Assembly: GCA_965205905.1 (NCBI GenBank) | Contig: CBDBHZ010000013.1 | Span: 62,001-126,000 of the forward strand | Length of the DNA stretch: 64,000 bases | Reading direction: 5' to 3' | DNA from: JAHZMA01 sp965205905 | GTDB lineage: Bacteria > Pseudomonadota > Alphaproteobacteria > JABAAW01 > JAHZMA01 | Notes under the pieces: model-generated | The model's database searches: none | Told to the model about the DNA's origin: nothing | What the model saw: the letters and a program-made list of their open reading frames with translations, nothing else | In this document: positions 26,452 to 35,309 of the stretch, piece by piece | How positions within the stretch are numbered: position 1 is the first letter of the stretch | How the letters are laid out: each line of letters starts with the position of its first letter | Program-made: the position numbers and the translations under genes

Positions 26452-27741
26452 ATGACGGATAATAATGATAAAACCCCTAATGAATTCTTTGACGACAATC
26501 CTGAACAGGCAGATAAAGAATTTTTCGGCAGAGTAAGTTTCCCCGATAGAAGAGGCTTTTTGGCAAAGGCTGGTTTGGCAACAATGGGCGCAATGGTTGG
26601 TGCAACCATTCCGTTTCATCGCAATATGCCAACAGGTCTCATCCCTGCTTCTTTGGCGCAAGATAATGTATTGGTTGGTAAAAATGGCTTAACATTGTTG
26701 AATGACCGCCCTGTTAATGCCGAAACCCCACCTGAATTGTTAGATGATAATATCACCCCAACCGATAGGCATTTTATCCGTAATAATGGCTTATTGCCTG
26801 ATAATATGGATGCCGATAGCTGGACGCTAACAATTGATGGCTTGGTTGATAATCCGATGGAACTTTCTATCGCTGATTTGCGTTCGCAATTTAAGGTGCA
26901 AACCATGTCGTTGGTGATAGAATGTGGCGGTAATGGACGCGCTTTCTTTGACCCACCCGCAAGTGGCAATCAATGGACACTTGGCGCGGTAGCCTGTGCT
27001 GAGTGGACGGGCGTGAAGCTGAAAGATGTGTTGAAAGCCGCAGGCGTTCAAGATAATGTGGTTTATACTGCGCATCATGGTGCTGATTTGCATCTATCAG
27101 GTGATGAAAGCAAAACGCCTATCTCACGCGGTCTTCCGATTGATAAGGCGATGACTGATAATATCCTGATTGCGTTCGAAATGAATGGCAAGCCGTTGCA
27201 CCCAATGAATGGTGCACCTTTGCGTTTGGTTGTTCCGGGTTGGCCCGGCTCTACCTCGCATAAATGGCTACAACGGATTGAATTGCGTGATATTGTGCAT
27301 GATGGTCCTAAAATGACTGGTACAGCTTACCGTGTGCCAAACCGTCCTGTTGCGCCCGGTGAAAAAGTTGAGACTGAAGATTTTGTGATTATTGAACAGA
27401 TGCCTGTTAAATCTCTTATCACTTTCCCTGCGAATGATGCCGATATTGGTAAAAGCACGCAAGTGCGCGGTCACGCATGGGCGGGCGACCGAACCATCAA
27501 ACGGCTTGATATTTCTTATGATTTTGGTAAAAGCTGGCAAAGAGCAAAAGTCAGCAAGCCCGTGAATAGTGGCGCTTGGCAAAATTGGTCGGCTGATATT
27601 ACGTTTGAACAAGCGGGTTATTATGAAATTTGGGCGCGTGCGACTGATTCAGCAGGCGATATGCAACCTTTTGCCATCGCTTGGAATCCAAAAGGCTATC
27701 TCAATAACACTTACCATCGTGTTGGTGTTCGCGTTTCATAA
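26452..27741 (+). CDS. sorA: Sulfite dehydrogenase, molybdopterin subunit (SorA/SoxC-like)
   Basis: A 429-residue Mo enzyme of the sulfite oxidase family. It has a Tat signal (PDRRGFLAKAGLA, Arg33-Arg34) for folded export to the periplasm. The Mo-coordinating cysteine is in LVIECGGNGR. RLVVPGWPGSTSHKWLQRI is the conserved sulfite-site segment, and the C-terminal immunoglobulin-like dimer domain begins at about residue 320. It oxidises sulfite to sulfate, passing electrons to the cytochrome encoded next. The start at 26452 follows GAGAGAG and fits the Tat signal. It probably detoxifies the sulfite made by SuyAB, 20 kb away. Confidence 0.87.
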   Translation: MTDNNDKTPNEFFDDNPEQADKEFFGRVSFPDRRGFLAKAGLATMGAMVGATIPFHRNMPTGLIPASLAQDNVLVGKNGLTLLNDRPVNAETPPELLDDNITPTDRHFIRNNGLLPDNMDADSWTLTIDGLVDNPMELSIADLRSQFKVQTMSLVIECGGNGRAFFDPPASGNQWTLGAVACAEWTGVKLKDVLKAAGVQDNVVYTAHHGADLHLSGDESKTPISRGLPIDKAMTDNILIAFEMNGKPLHPMNGAPLRLVVPGWPGSTSHKWLQRIELRDIVHDGPKMTGTAYRVPNRPVAPGEKVETEDFVIIEQMPVKSLITFPANDADIGKSTQVRGHAWAGDRTIKRLDISYDFGKSWQRAKVSKPVNSGAWQNWSADITFEQAGYYEIWARATDSAGDMQPFAIAWNPKGYLNNTYHRVGVRVS

Positions 27742-27762
27742 ATTTTTCCTTTCAATGAATAT

Positions 27763-27789
27763 GGGGGCGGTAACACTGCCCTCATTTTG
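27763..27789 (+). terminator. Weak hairpin between sorA and cytochrome gene
   Basis: GGGGCGG (27764-27770) pairs with CTGCCCT (27776-27782), followed by CATTTTG. It could attenuate transcription into the cytochrome gene. Confidence 0.35.
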
Positions 27790-27823
27790 TAACGATTGAA
27801 TATGCTGATATAAAGGGTTTGCC

Positions 27824-28186
27824 ATGTTAGCTATCTCTGCAAAATTACGCAATATTATTGGTGTTGCGATACTCTCTGTCGCGTTCTTATGTCTGGCGTC
27901 GCTATGTTTGGTGGGCAAGGCGCAAGCGCAAGATGATTATGAATTTGGTGTGTTATTTGATGCGCCGGGAGTTTCCGAAACCTATTATAATTGCATCGCC
28001 TGTCATTCTGAAAAAATTGTGGCACAGCAAGGGCAAACGCGCGAAGGCTGGATAAAATTATTGGAATGGATGGTTGAAGAACAAGGAATGCCAGTGATTG
28101 AAGAGCCTGATTACACCACCATCATTGACTATTTAAGCACAAATTATAACACCGACCGCCCAAATTTCCCCAAACCGAAGAGATAG
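27824..28186 (+). CDS. sorB: Cytochrome c subunit of sulfite dehydrogenase (SorB-like)
   Basis: A 120-residue periplasmic monohaem cytochrome. The signal peptide ends near AQAQ (residues 33-36), the haem site is CIACH at 57-61, and a likely axial Met lies in EEQGMPVIEEPDY. It follows the molybdenum subunit by 82 bp on the same strand, as in sorAB operons, and would accept its electrons. Confidence 0.82.
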   Translation: MLAISAKLRNIIGVAILSVAFLCLASLCLVGKAQAQDDYEFGVLFDAPGVSETYYNCIACHSEKIVAQQGQTREGWIKLLEWMVEEQGMPVIEEPDYTTIIDYLSTNYNTDRPNFPKPKR

Positions 28187-28294
28187 TGCCGAAATGGTGA
28201 TGCCGAAGAGATAATGGCGGAACGGTGATGGCAAAGCGATAGTGCCGAAAACGTTATATCCTAAAGCATCGTTTATTTTAAGAAAAAGATTATA

Positions 28295-29668
28295 ATGAAA
28301 AATACATGGCGTCTCATTAAAAAAATAGCATCATATTTTATGGTGTTCTTTCTCACTGCATTTGTGCTTGCTTATGTTGCAGAAGAAGCTAGAAAAGACC
28401 GCAGAGATACTCATCGGGCTGAGTTGCGTATCAAAGATGAGCAGCTTTATCAGCTTGGCATTATTGTTGATGAGGTGTTAAGAAAAGAAGCGCGCACCAT
28501 TTTATATGAAAAAAATATCGATAAAAAAATTGATATAGCAGGACAAAATTATCGTTTTCAAAAATATCAAACCAATTTTTTAACGCCCTTATCGGGGTTG
28601 CGTGAATATGTCTCTCAAGCTTCTTATATTGATTTTGCTGATGATAAATTGTTTTTTGCCACCACCAATGGCATATTTAGCTATGTTAGCACCGATGATT
28701 TAGATAATGACGAGATTGAATTTACCACCATCCCATCAAACTTGCCTGAATTTATTGGCGATGATTATGAAGAATTTTTTCTGCCTAGCTTAAGAGGTTT
28801 GCGTGATATTCTTATTGATGATAACCGTCTTGACGATAATCAGCTTGGCGATAATCGTCTTTATATTTCTTATATTGCAAAGCGCGGTGAAGAATGTTGG
28901 GTAATGGCGATTGCTGTTGCCCAGTTGAACACCAAGAAATTAGAATTTAGCGACTTTTTTGAGTCTGACCAATGTTCAAAACGCCCGCCTACTTTTGAAA
29001 GCGCAGGCAGAATTGAGCATTATAAAGATAATCAATTCCTTTATTCATTCGGCGATGCAGCTGGCAAACATCAGGATGTTAATAGTTTTGCGGGCAAGAT
29101 TATTGCCATTAATAAAGAGGATAAAACCTATCGCGTGGTTTCAATGGGGCATCGCAATCCGCAAGGACTTTATTATGATAAAGAAAATGATATGATTTTC
29201 TCTAGTGAGCATGGGCCTAAAGGCGGTGATGAGTTGAATCTTAATCTCTCGCCAGATGGTGCAGAAATTGAAAATTATGGTTGGCCAATATCATCTTACG
29301 GACGCCCCTATAATTTAGAAAAAGAAGACCCTTACAAAAAATCTCATAAGGATTTTGGTTTTATAGAACCGTTAAAAGATTTTACACCTTCTATTGGGCC
29401 ATCGCAAATTATCGGGTTACCCGAAAAATTTAATAATGTTGCTGGCACACAGATTATTTTGAGTTCATTAGGTGGCAGGGGCGGCATTGAGTGGGGCAAT
29501 CAGTCGCTGAATTACTTTCTGCTTTCTGATGATAATCAAATCATCACGCATGATATTGAAATCACATATGAGCGTATTCGTGATATTATCTATGTGGAAG
29601 AGTTAGATAAAGTATTTCTCTCGTTTGAATTAACAAAGTCATTTGGAATTTTAGAAGCAACTGAATAA
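28295..29668 (+). CDS. Membrane-anchored glucose/sorbosone dehydrogenase-like protein, paralogue 1
   Basis: A 457-residue protein: one N-terminal membrane anchor (residues about 12-30), then a coiled segment and a beta-propeller of the glucose/sorbosone dehydrogenase (soluble PQQ glucose dehydrogenase) family. The diagnostic run is GHRNPQGLYYD, SSEHGPKGGDELNL and NYGWPISSYG, holding the Arg/Asn residues that bind PQQ and the Asp/Glu residues for calcium in the family. True substrate and cofactor use are unproven. It is about 75% identical by eye to the paralogue at 31250 over the propeller, and it contains a tandem DDNRL/DDNQL/GDNRL stretch that is longer than in the sister. Confidence 0.75.
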   Translation: MKNTWRLIKKIASYFMVFFLTAFVLAYVAEEARKDRRDTHRAELRIKDEQLYQLGIIVDEVLRKEARTILYEKNIDKKIDIAGQNYRFQKYQTNFLTPLSGLREYVSQASYIDFADDKLFFATTNGIFSYVSTDDLDNDEIEFTTIPSNLPEFIGDDYEEFFLPSLRGLRDILIDDNRLDDNQLGDNRLYISYIAKRGEECWVMAIAVAQLNTKKLEFSDFFESDQCSKRPPTFESAGRIEHYKDNQFLYSFGDAAGKHQDVNSFAGKIIAINKEDKTYRVVSMGHRNPQGLYYDKENDMIFSSEHGPKGGDELNLNLSPDGAEIENYGWPISSYGRPYNLEKEDPYKKSHKDFGFIEPLKDFTPSIGPSQIIGLPEKFNNVAGTQIILSSLGGRGGIEWGNQSLNYFLLSDDNQIITHDIEITYERIRDIIYVEELDKVFLSFELTKSFGILEATE

Positions 29669-29688
29669 TCCTTGCGAAACATAACGTA

Positions 29689-31050
29689 TTATTTTGGTGA
29701 GATAACGATAATAGTTTGGTCATCTCCGCTGTAAGCAATAATTTTATTAATACTCTCAACATAAAATAAATCACGAATGCGTCTTTCAAGCTCAAAAACT
29801 TCTCGTTGCTTGGTAGAATAATCATCATTCAAAATAAAATGAGTAACTCCCAAGCCACCTGACTGAGGATCGGGGTCGCTACCTGTTAGTGCCGCAAGAA
29901 AAATTTGCTTATCATTTATGCCGTTAAATTTATTATCAACTTTTATGATTTCGGAAATACCAATCGACATATCGTAAATTTTTAAGGGTTCTACAAAGCC
30001 GTAAGCGCTATGCGGGCTGACGAAAGGATTTTCTTTGTCTCCCAATGAATAAGGCTTGCCATAAGAAGCGATGGGCCAACCATAATTCTCAACATCACCG
30101 CCGGGTGAGACATTGATATTAATCTCATCACCGCCACGTGGTCCATGGTCAGTTGATAAGATAATATCTTCTTCTGCATCGTAATAAAGCCCTTGTGGGT
30201 TGCGAAATCCCTTCGCTATCAATTCATACTCACCTGTATCTTTATCGATGGCGATAATTTTTCCTATTGCATTATCATCTTTTTGAGGGTTACCAAAATA
30301 TTGACCCGTTGATACTAGGATTTTATTATCTTTATATGAAACGATTCTACCACCTGTTTCGCTAATGACACCATTGGTATCAAAAAAATATTTTTCTTGC
30401 CCTTTTTCTCGGGTATCCCTTTCATGAGACATAAGAACAATGCTTTCATCACATGTTTTTTGGGCAAATATCTTTTTAAATTTAATTTTTTCTACATTTA
30501 AATCTGCTACTAATAACTGCATCCTCAGGCAAGGTTCAACCAATGCACCTTCTTTTTTATAAGGCACAACATTTGATACAAATAGCCGATTATCATCGAT
30601 AATCATTCCTTTTATGGAAGCGCTGATACTCTTAAAATGGCTTCCAATATCAGATGGAATGGTTGTAAAATGAGCATTTGCAACTTCTAAATCTGAAAGA
30701 GGCATATAGGCAATAGTGCCACCATGATTAACAAAAAATAGCTTATTATCTGCCGTATCAAAAAAATTAGGCGAAAATCTAAAATCATTTTTTTGCCATG
30801 CATATATGATTGTAAAGCTAACATCATATTCAATATCATTTATTGTAAAGGTTTTATTTTCAAGGAATTCTGTTTCTAATTTTACAGAAAAATTCCGAGT
30901 GACTAACTCGTAGCCTGCTCTTTTTGCACTATAGAAAAATCCCTTCATCCTTTGTGTGCTAAATGAAAAATATGCCCCCACCATTAATGAGAACATCATT
31001 GTGGCGATGATTAAAAGAAGTAAAATTTTGTATTTTTTGAGTAAAGCCAT
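29689..31050 (-). CDS. Membrane-anchored glucose/sorbosone dehydrogenase-like protein, paralogue 2
   Basis: A 453-residue, more diverged relative on the opposite strand, lying between the two close copies. It has an N-terminal anchor (residues about 8-29), and the propeller motifs GFRNPQGLYYD, STDHGPRGGDEINI and NYGWPIASYG. It differs from its sisters by a longer loop around KKIFAQKTCDESIVLM. It is convergent with paralogue 1 (20 bp apart) and divergent from paralogue 3. Confidence 0.75.
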   Translation of the reverse strand: MALLKKYKILLLLIIATMMFSLMVGAYFSFSTQRMKGFFYSAKRAGYELVTRNFSVKLETEFLENKTFTINDIEYDVSFTIIYAWQKNDFRFSPNFFDTADNKLFFVNHGGTIAYMPLSDLEVANAHFTTIPSDIGSHFKSISASIKGMIIDDNRLFVSNVVPYKKEGALVEPCLRMQLLVADLNVEKIKFKKIFAQKTCDESIVLMSHERDTREKGQEKYFFDTNGVISETGGRIVSYKDNKILVSTGQYFGNPQKDDNAIGKIIAIDKDTGEYELIAKGFRNPQGLYYDAEEDIILSTDHGPRGGDEININVSPGGDVENYGWPIASYGKPYSLGDKENPFVSPHSAYGFVEPLKIYDMSIGISEIIKVDNKFNGINDKQIFLAALTGSDPDPQSGGLGVTHFILNDDYSTKQREVFELERRIRDLFYVESINKIIAYSGDDQTIIVISPK

Positions 31051-31183
31051 TGATACTTATCCTGTATAACTATTATCCGAAAGCGTAAGGCAGAACTATA
31101 AATAACATGCGTTTGATTGTCAATAATTTTAATCAAATTGTGGCGGTTATCATGGCGGTTATCATGGCGATAAGATTAAAATC

Positions 31184-31212
31184 TTGACATAGTAATGTCA
31201 TTACAGTATAGA
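31184..31212 (+). promoter_or_regulatory. Sigma70 promoter with overlapping palindromic operator
   Basis: TTGACA (31184-31189), 17-base spacer, TATAGA (31207-31212). GTAATGTC (31192-31199) and GACATTAC (31211-31218) form 8-bp inverted arms that straddle the -10 box, a likely regulator site. The TSS would fall at about 31219, so translation from 31220 would be leaderless and the ATG at 31250 is preferred. Confidence 0.8.
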
Positions 31213-31249
31213 CATTACAATGTTAGAAGCTTTTGTTAGGTATTGTATA

Positions 31250-32710
31250 ATGAGAAATAAAAAACTATATTTAGGGTTAGGTGCTGTTGGCGTCTTTTTC
31301 ATTTTAATCATTGCGTATTTTTCTGCACAAAATATTATTGTTAAAAGCTCATCGATTAGAAATATAGAAACGGCAGAAACCTATGGATTATCGTTTAAAA
31401 ATCGAGTCGTTATTTTCTTAAAAGAAGTTGTATTTCCATTTAAAAATCAGCAGCTTCTTAAAGAATTGGTGCAGACAGAAATCGCTAGCAAAGATGAACA
31501 GCTTTATCAGCTTGGCATTATTGTTGACAATTATCTCAGAGAAAATAGCGAAGTAATTTTATTTGAAAAAGCAAATGATGAGCAAATAATATTAGGTGGC
31601 AAGCAACATCATTTCGTTAAATTTACATCTAATTTTTTAACCCCTATCAGGAATTATCGTGAAAATGTTAACCAAGCTTCTTATCTTGATTTTGCTGATG
31701 ATAAATTGTTTTTTGCCACCACCAATGGCATATTTAGTTATGTTGCGATTGATGAGTTAGATGAAGACGAGATTGAGTTTACCACCATCCCATCAAACTT
31801 GCCTGAATTTATTGGTGATGATTATGAAGAATTTTTCTTGCCTAGCTTAAGGGGCTTGCGTGATATTCTTATTGATGGTAATCGTCTTGGCGATAATCGT
31901 CTTTATATTTCTTATATCGCAAAACGCAGTGAAGAATGTTGGACAATCGCGATTGCCGTTGCCCAGCTGAACACCAAAAAATTAGAATTTAGTGATTTTT
32001 TTGTACCTGAACAATGTGCTGCATATCCATCGAATTATGAAAGTGCTGGCAGAATTGAACATTATAGAGATAATGAGTTTCTTTATTCATTCGGAGATGC
32101 AACTGGCAAACATCAGGATGTTAATAGTTTTGCGGGTAAAATTATTGCGCTTAACAAAGATGATAAAACCTATCGCGTGGTTTCAATGGGGCATCGTAAT
32201 CCGCAAGGGCTTTATTATGATAGGCAAAGTGATATAATTTTCTCTAGTGAGCATGGACCTAAAGGCGGTGATGAATTGAACCTTAATCTCTCGCCAGATG
32301 GTGCGGAAATTGAAAATTATGGTTGGCCAATATCATCTTACGGGCGCCCTTATAATTTACAAAAAGAAGACCCTCACAAAAAATCTCATAAGGATTTTGG
32401 TTTTATAGAACCATTAAAAGATTTCACACCTTCTATTGGGCCATCGCAAATTATCGGGTTACCTGAAAAATTCAATGGCGTTGCTGGCACACAGATTATT
32501 TTAACCGCGTTAGGTGGCAGAGGCGGCATTGAATGGGGCAATCAATCGTTGAATTATTTTCTGCTTAATGATGATAATAATATTGCCACGCATGATATTA
32601 AAATTATGTATGAGCGTATCCGTGATATTATCTATGTAGAAGAGTTGAATAAAGTATTTATTTCATTTGAAACAACCAAATCATTTGGAATCTTGGAAGC
32701 AACAGAATAA
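31250..32710 (+). CDS. Membrane-anchored glucose/sorbosone dehydrogenase-like protein, paralogue 3
   Basis: A 486-residue protein. The N-terminus MRNKKLYLGLGAVGVFF begins a signal anchor, then about 65 residues of linker, then the same propeller as paralogue 1 with GHRNPQGLYYD, SSEHGPKGGDELNL and NYGWPISSYG. The start at 31250 is chosen since the promoter ends just before 31220. The DNRL stretch has only two units here against three in paralogue 1. A cytochrome c gene lies convergent, directly adjoining its stop, and might take electrons if the enzyme is an active dehydrogenase. Confidence 0.75.
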   Translation: MRNKKLYLGLGAVGVFFILIIAYFSAQNIIVKSSSIRNIETAETYGLSFKNRVVIFLKEVVFPFKNQQLLKELVQTEIASKDEQLYQLGIIVDNYLRENSEVILFEKANDEQIILGGKQHHFVKFTSNFLTPIRNYRENVNQASYLDFADDKLFFATTNGIFSYVAIDELDEDEIEFTTIPSNLPEFIGDDYEEFFLPSLRGLRDILIDGNRLGDNRLYISYIAKRSEECWTIAIAVAQLNTKKLEFSDFFVPEQCAAYPSNYESAGRIEHYRDNEFLYSFGDATGKHQDVNSFAGKIIALNKDDKTYRVVSMGHRNPQGLYYDRQSDIIFSSEHGPKGGDELNLNLSPDGAEIENYGWPISSYGRPYNLQKEDPHKKSHKDFGFIEPLKDFTPSIGPSQIIGLPEKFNGVAGTQIILTALGGRGGIEWGNQSLNYFLLNDDNNIATHDIKIMYERIRDIIYVEELNKVFISFETTKSFGILEATE

Positions 32711-33115
32711 TCAGGGCTGTTGTGATTGTTCAATAATATAGTCTATCAAAGCTTTACGCTCAGGTGATTTTCTTATCCCTGCCACCGACATTTTATTGCT
32801 AGGGATAAGTTTTGCAGGATTTTTAATGAATTGATTTAAGCTCTTACTATCCCATATAATCTCTGATTTTTTCATGGCACGTGAATATTGCACACCCTTT
32901 AAGCTACCCGCTTTGCGGCCGATAATATTGGTGAGATGCGGCCCCATCATATCATCTTTTGCATCAAAACTATGGCAAGCGCTACATTTTTGATTAAAGA
33001 TTTTTTTACCCAATATCATACTATCCGATGCCTCTTCGGCATAAGATATTTTTGTTGCCATCATTGTTATGATGATGATTAATAATAATCGCATTACTCG
33101 CATATTCATACTCAT
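32711..33115 (-). CDS. Periplasmic class I cytochrome c
   Basis: A 134-residue cytochrome c: signal peptide ending near SYAEE, haem site CSACH (44-48), GPHLTNIIGRKAGS, and axial Met in SNKMSVAGI. This is the layout of cytochrome c2/c550-type carriers. The stop directly abuts the stop of paralogue 3. It starts 3 bp after the higA stop, so it may be transcribed with it. A role as an electron carrier for the neighbouring dehydrogenase-like or sulfite-oxidising proteins is inference only. Confidence 0.85.
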   Translation of the reverse strand: MSMNMRVMRLLLIIIITMMATKISYAEEASDSMILGKKIFNQKCSACHSFDAKDDMMGPHLTNIIGRKAGSLKGVQYSRAMKKSEIIWDSKSLNQFIKNPAKLIPSNKMSVAGIRKSPERKALIDYIIEQSQQP

Positions 33116-33118
33116 TTT

Positions 33119-33433
33119 TTACCTTTGCGCGCGATGCTGTTGGATATGTTTTGCAATTTCTTGCCAATTTTGATTTTTGATATTCTGTAAATCATAGTGA
33201 TTCTGCAAATTAAGCCAAAATTGCGCGCTATTGCCAAAAAATTCTGCCAAACGCATGGCGGTATCGGCTGTGATGGTGCATTTGCCGGCAATGATGCGCG
33301 ATATACGGCTACGCGGCACTTGAATTGCCCGCGCCAAATGATTCTGCGTTAGATTTAAGGGTTTCAAAAATTCCTCGTCCAGAATCTCACCGGGTGTGAT
33401 AAGATGCTGATATGTTGTGTTGATAATATTCAT
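33119..33433 (-). CDS. higA: HigA family antitoxin-like regulator (no HigB partner visible)
   Basis: A 104-residue helix-turn-helix protein with the HigA/VapI pattern: HLITPGEILDEEFLKPLNLTQNHLARAI, then VPRSRISRIIAGK as recognition helix, then FWLNLQNHYDL. HigB toxins are usually encoded directly upstream (about 90 residues), but only 89 bp separate this gene from the aldehyde dehydrogenase, and no remnant is seen. It may be an orphan antitoxin kept as a regulator. Confidence 0.85.
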   Translation of the reverse strand: MNIINTTYQHLITPGEILDEEFLKPLNLTQNHLARAIQVPRSRISRIIAGKCTITADTAMRLAEFFGNSAQFWLNLQNHYDLQNIKNQNWQEIAKHIQQHRAQR

Positions 33434-33522
33434 GATATTTCTCTCTTTTAATGATAGTCAATAATCTCAACATTCATTAAAACCATATTAGCAAATTGTT
33501 GCGTAAAGCGCAACATGTTTTT

Positions 33523-34974
33523 TTATTTCCCTACCCGCACGGCGATGTTTTTTGTCTGCACGTAATTAAGCAAAGCTTCGCGTCCTTTTTCGCGTCCATA
33601 GCCCGATTTTTTATAGCCGCCAAACGGGGTTTCTATCCCACCTGCAAACCATTCATTGATGAAGATTTGCCCTGCTTCTATCCGTTGCGCGGCACGCATG
33701 GCGCGGTCAATATCGCGGGTGAAAACGCCTGCCACCAACCCATAATCAGTGCCGTTGCTGATGGCTAATGCCTCCGCTTCGTTACTAAATTTCATCACGG
33801 CTAGCACGGGGGCGAATACCTCTTTTTGTGCCAATTCCATATCTGGCGTAACATTGTGATAGATTGTTGGCTGTAAAAACCAACCATCACGATTTAATCT
33901 GCGTCCACCAAATGCCGCCTTCGCGCCTTGCTGTTCGGCGGTGAGACACATCGTTTCGGCACGGTTGCGCTGTTGTTCAGAAATCATCGGACCCATAATT
34001 GTTCCCATATCTTGATTATCAAGCCCCGATGCGACTGTGATATTTTGCATCATGGTGGCGATTTTCTCAACAGCTTCATCATGGATATTCTGATGCACAA
34101 TCAGGCGCGACATTGCCGAACATGTTTGCCCTGCACCAAATAACACGCCCCAACGCACCGATTCCACCAAATTATCTATATCAGCATCTTCATAGGCGAT
34201 AGCAGCCGATTTACCGCCAAGCTCTAACACGCAAGGCACGATATTTTGCGCCGCCGCTGTTGCCACCGATATTCCCGTTGCCACCGAACCCGTAAATACC
34301 AACTGATTAATGAGCGGATGCTGGGCAAGCGCCGCACCCGTATCGCGCCCGTAACCACAAATAAGATTAACCGCCCCTGCTGGCAAGCCTGCATATTCAG
34401 CCGCCAATGCCAGATAGCCATTGGTAAGGGGGTCAAGTTCTGGGGTTTTTACCACACAAGCATTGCCTGTGGTAAGTGCCGCCGAAAGCGACCGCGCCGT
34501 CATCTCAAGCGGGTAATTCCACGGGATAATCATTGCCGAAACGCCATAGGGTTCATAATGGGTGAAGTCGTAATAGCCATCGCCTAATGGCACGGAACGC
34601 CCCTCCATCGTATCGGCTTGCGCGCCGTAATATTCAAAATAACGTGCTGATGATTCCACCTCAATCAGTGCTTCCCATAAGGGTTTGCCACTTTCTAATG
34701 TGAGAAGATTCGCGATTTCCTGTTTGTTTTGCAACAGATACTCACCCATTTTACGCACCATGCGTCCGCGTTCTGATGGGGGCATGGCTGTTAATGAACG
34801 GCTTAAATGACATTGCCTTGCCGCCTGCACCGCTTTATCAACATCAGATTCACTGGCATGGGCGATGCTTGCAAACACCTCACCAGTGGCGGGATTTTCA
34901 ATATCAATGCGTCTGCCATCACTGCTATCAACGAACTGCCCGTTAATATAATTTTGTGCCTGTTGGAATTTCAT
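33523..34974 (-). CDS. NAD(P)-dependent aldehyde dehydrogenase
   Basis: A 483-residue full-length aldehyde dehydrogenase. Catalytic Glu251 (LELGGKS) and Cys285 (GQTCSA) are present, along with PWNYPLEMT and the FGGYKKSGYGRE C-terminal block. This is nearest to betaine-aldehyde/gamma-aminobutyraldehyde-type enzymes, but substrate is undecided. It follows ybaB by 11 bp and so is probably in the dnaX-ybaB operon, where recR is often found instead. Confidence 0.88.
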   Translation of the reverse strand: MKFQQAQNYINGQFVDSSDGRRIDIENPATGEVFASIAHASESDVDKAVQAARQCHLSRSLTAMPPSERGRMVRKMGEYLLQNKQEIANLLTLESGKPLWEALIEVESSARYFEYYGAQADTMEGRSVPLGDGYYDFTHYEPYGVSAMIIPWNYPLEMTARSLSAALTTGNACVVKTPELDPLTNGYLALAAEYAGLPAGAVNLICGYGRDTGAALAQHPLINQLVFTGSVATGISVATAAAQNIVPCVLELGGKSAAIAYEDADIDNLVESVRWGVLFGAGQTCSAMSRLIVHQNIHDEAVEKIATMMQNITVASGLDNQDMGTIMGPMISEQQRNRAETMCLTAEQQGAKAAFGGRRLNRDGWFLQPTIYHNVTPDMELAQKEVFAPVLAVMKFSNEAEALAISNGTDYGLVAGVFTRDIDRAMRAAQRIEAGQIFINEWFAGGIETPFGGYKKSGYGREKGREALLNYVQTKNIAVRVGK

Positions 34975-34985
34975 TTATACGAATC

Positions 34986-35309
34986 CTAAAACGGTAGCTT
35001 AAAGCCTTCGGGCAGCGGAATGCCCTGCAAAACATCTTGAGTTTTTTCTGATTTTGCCGCATCTAACTTTTCTTGTGCGTTATTGAAAGCGGTCATCAGC
35101 AAATCTTGCAAGATTTCAACCTCACTTGCTTCTAACAGATTCGGCTTGATTTTGATTGCCTGCACCGTGCCATCGCCTTTCATTTCTATATTTACCATAT
35201 CACCGCCTGCTTTGCCTGTTACGGTAATTTCATCAATGCTTGCTTTCATTTCGGTCATTTTTTGTTGGATTTTGCCTAAATCCTGCATGGCAGAAAAAAT
35301 ATTTTTCAT
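34986..35309 (-). CDS. ybaB: YbaB/EbfC nucleoid-associated protein
   Basis: A 107-residue YbaB. The helical N-terminus MQDLGKIQQKMTEMKASI, the central VTGKAGGDMVNIEMKGDG strands, and the C-terminal PEGFKLPF are typical. It forms a DNA-binding dimer. Its start overlaps the dnaX stop by four bases (ATGA). Confidence 0.94.
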   Translation of the reverse strand: MKNIFSAMQDLGKIQQKMTEMKASIDEITVTGKAGGDMVNIEMKGDGTVQAIKIKPNLLEASEVEILQDLLMTAFNNAQEKLDAAKSEKTQDVLQGIPLPEGFKLPF

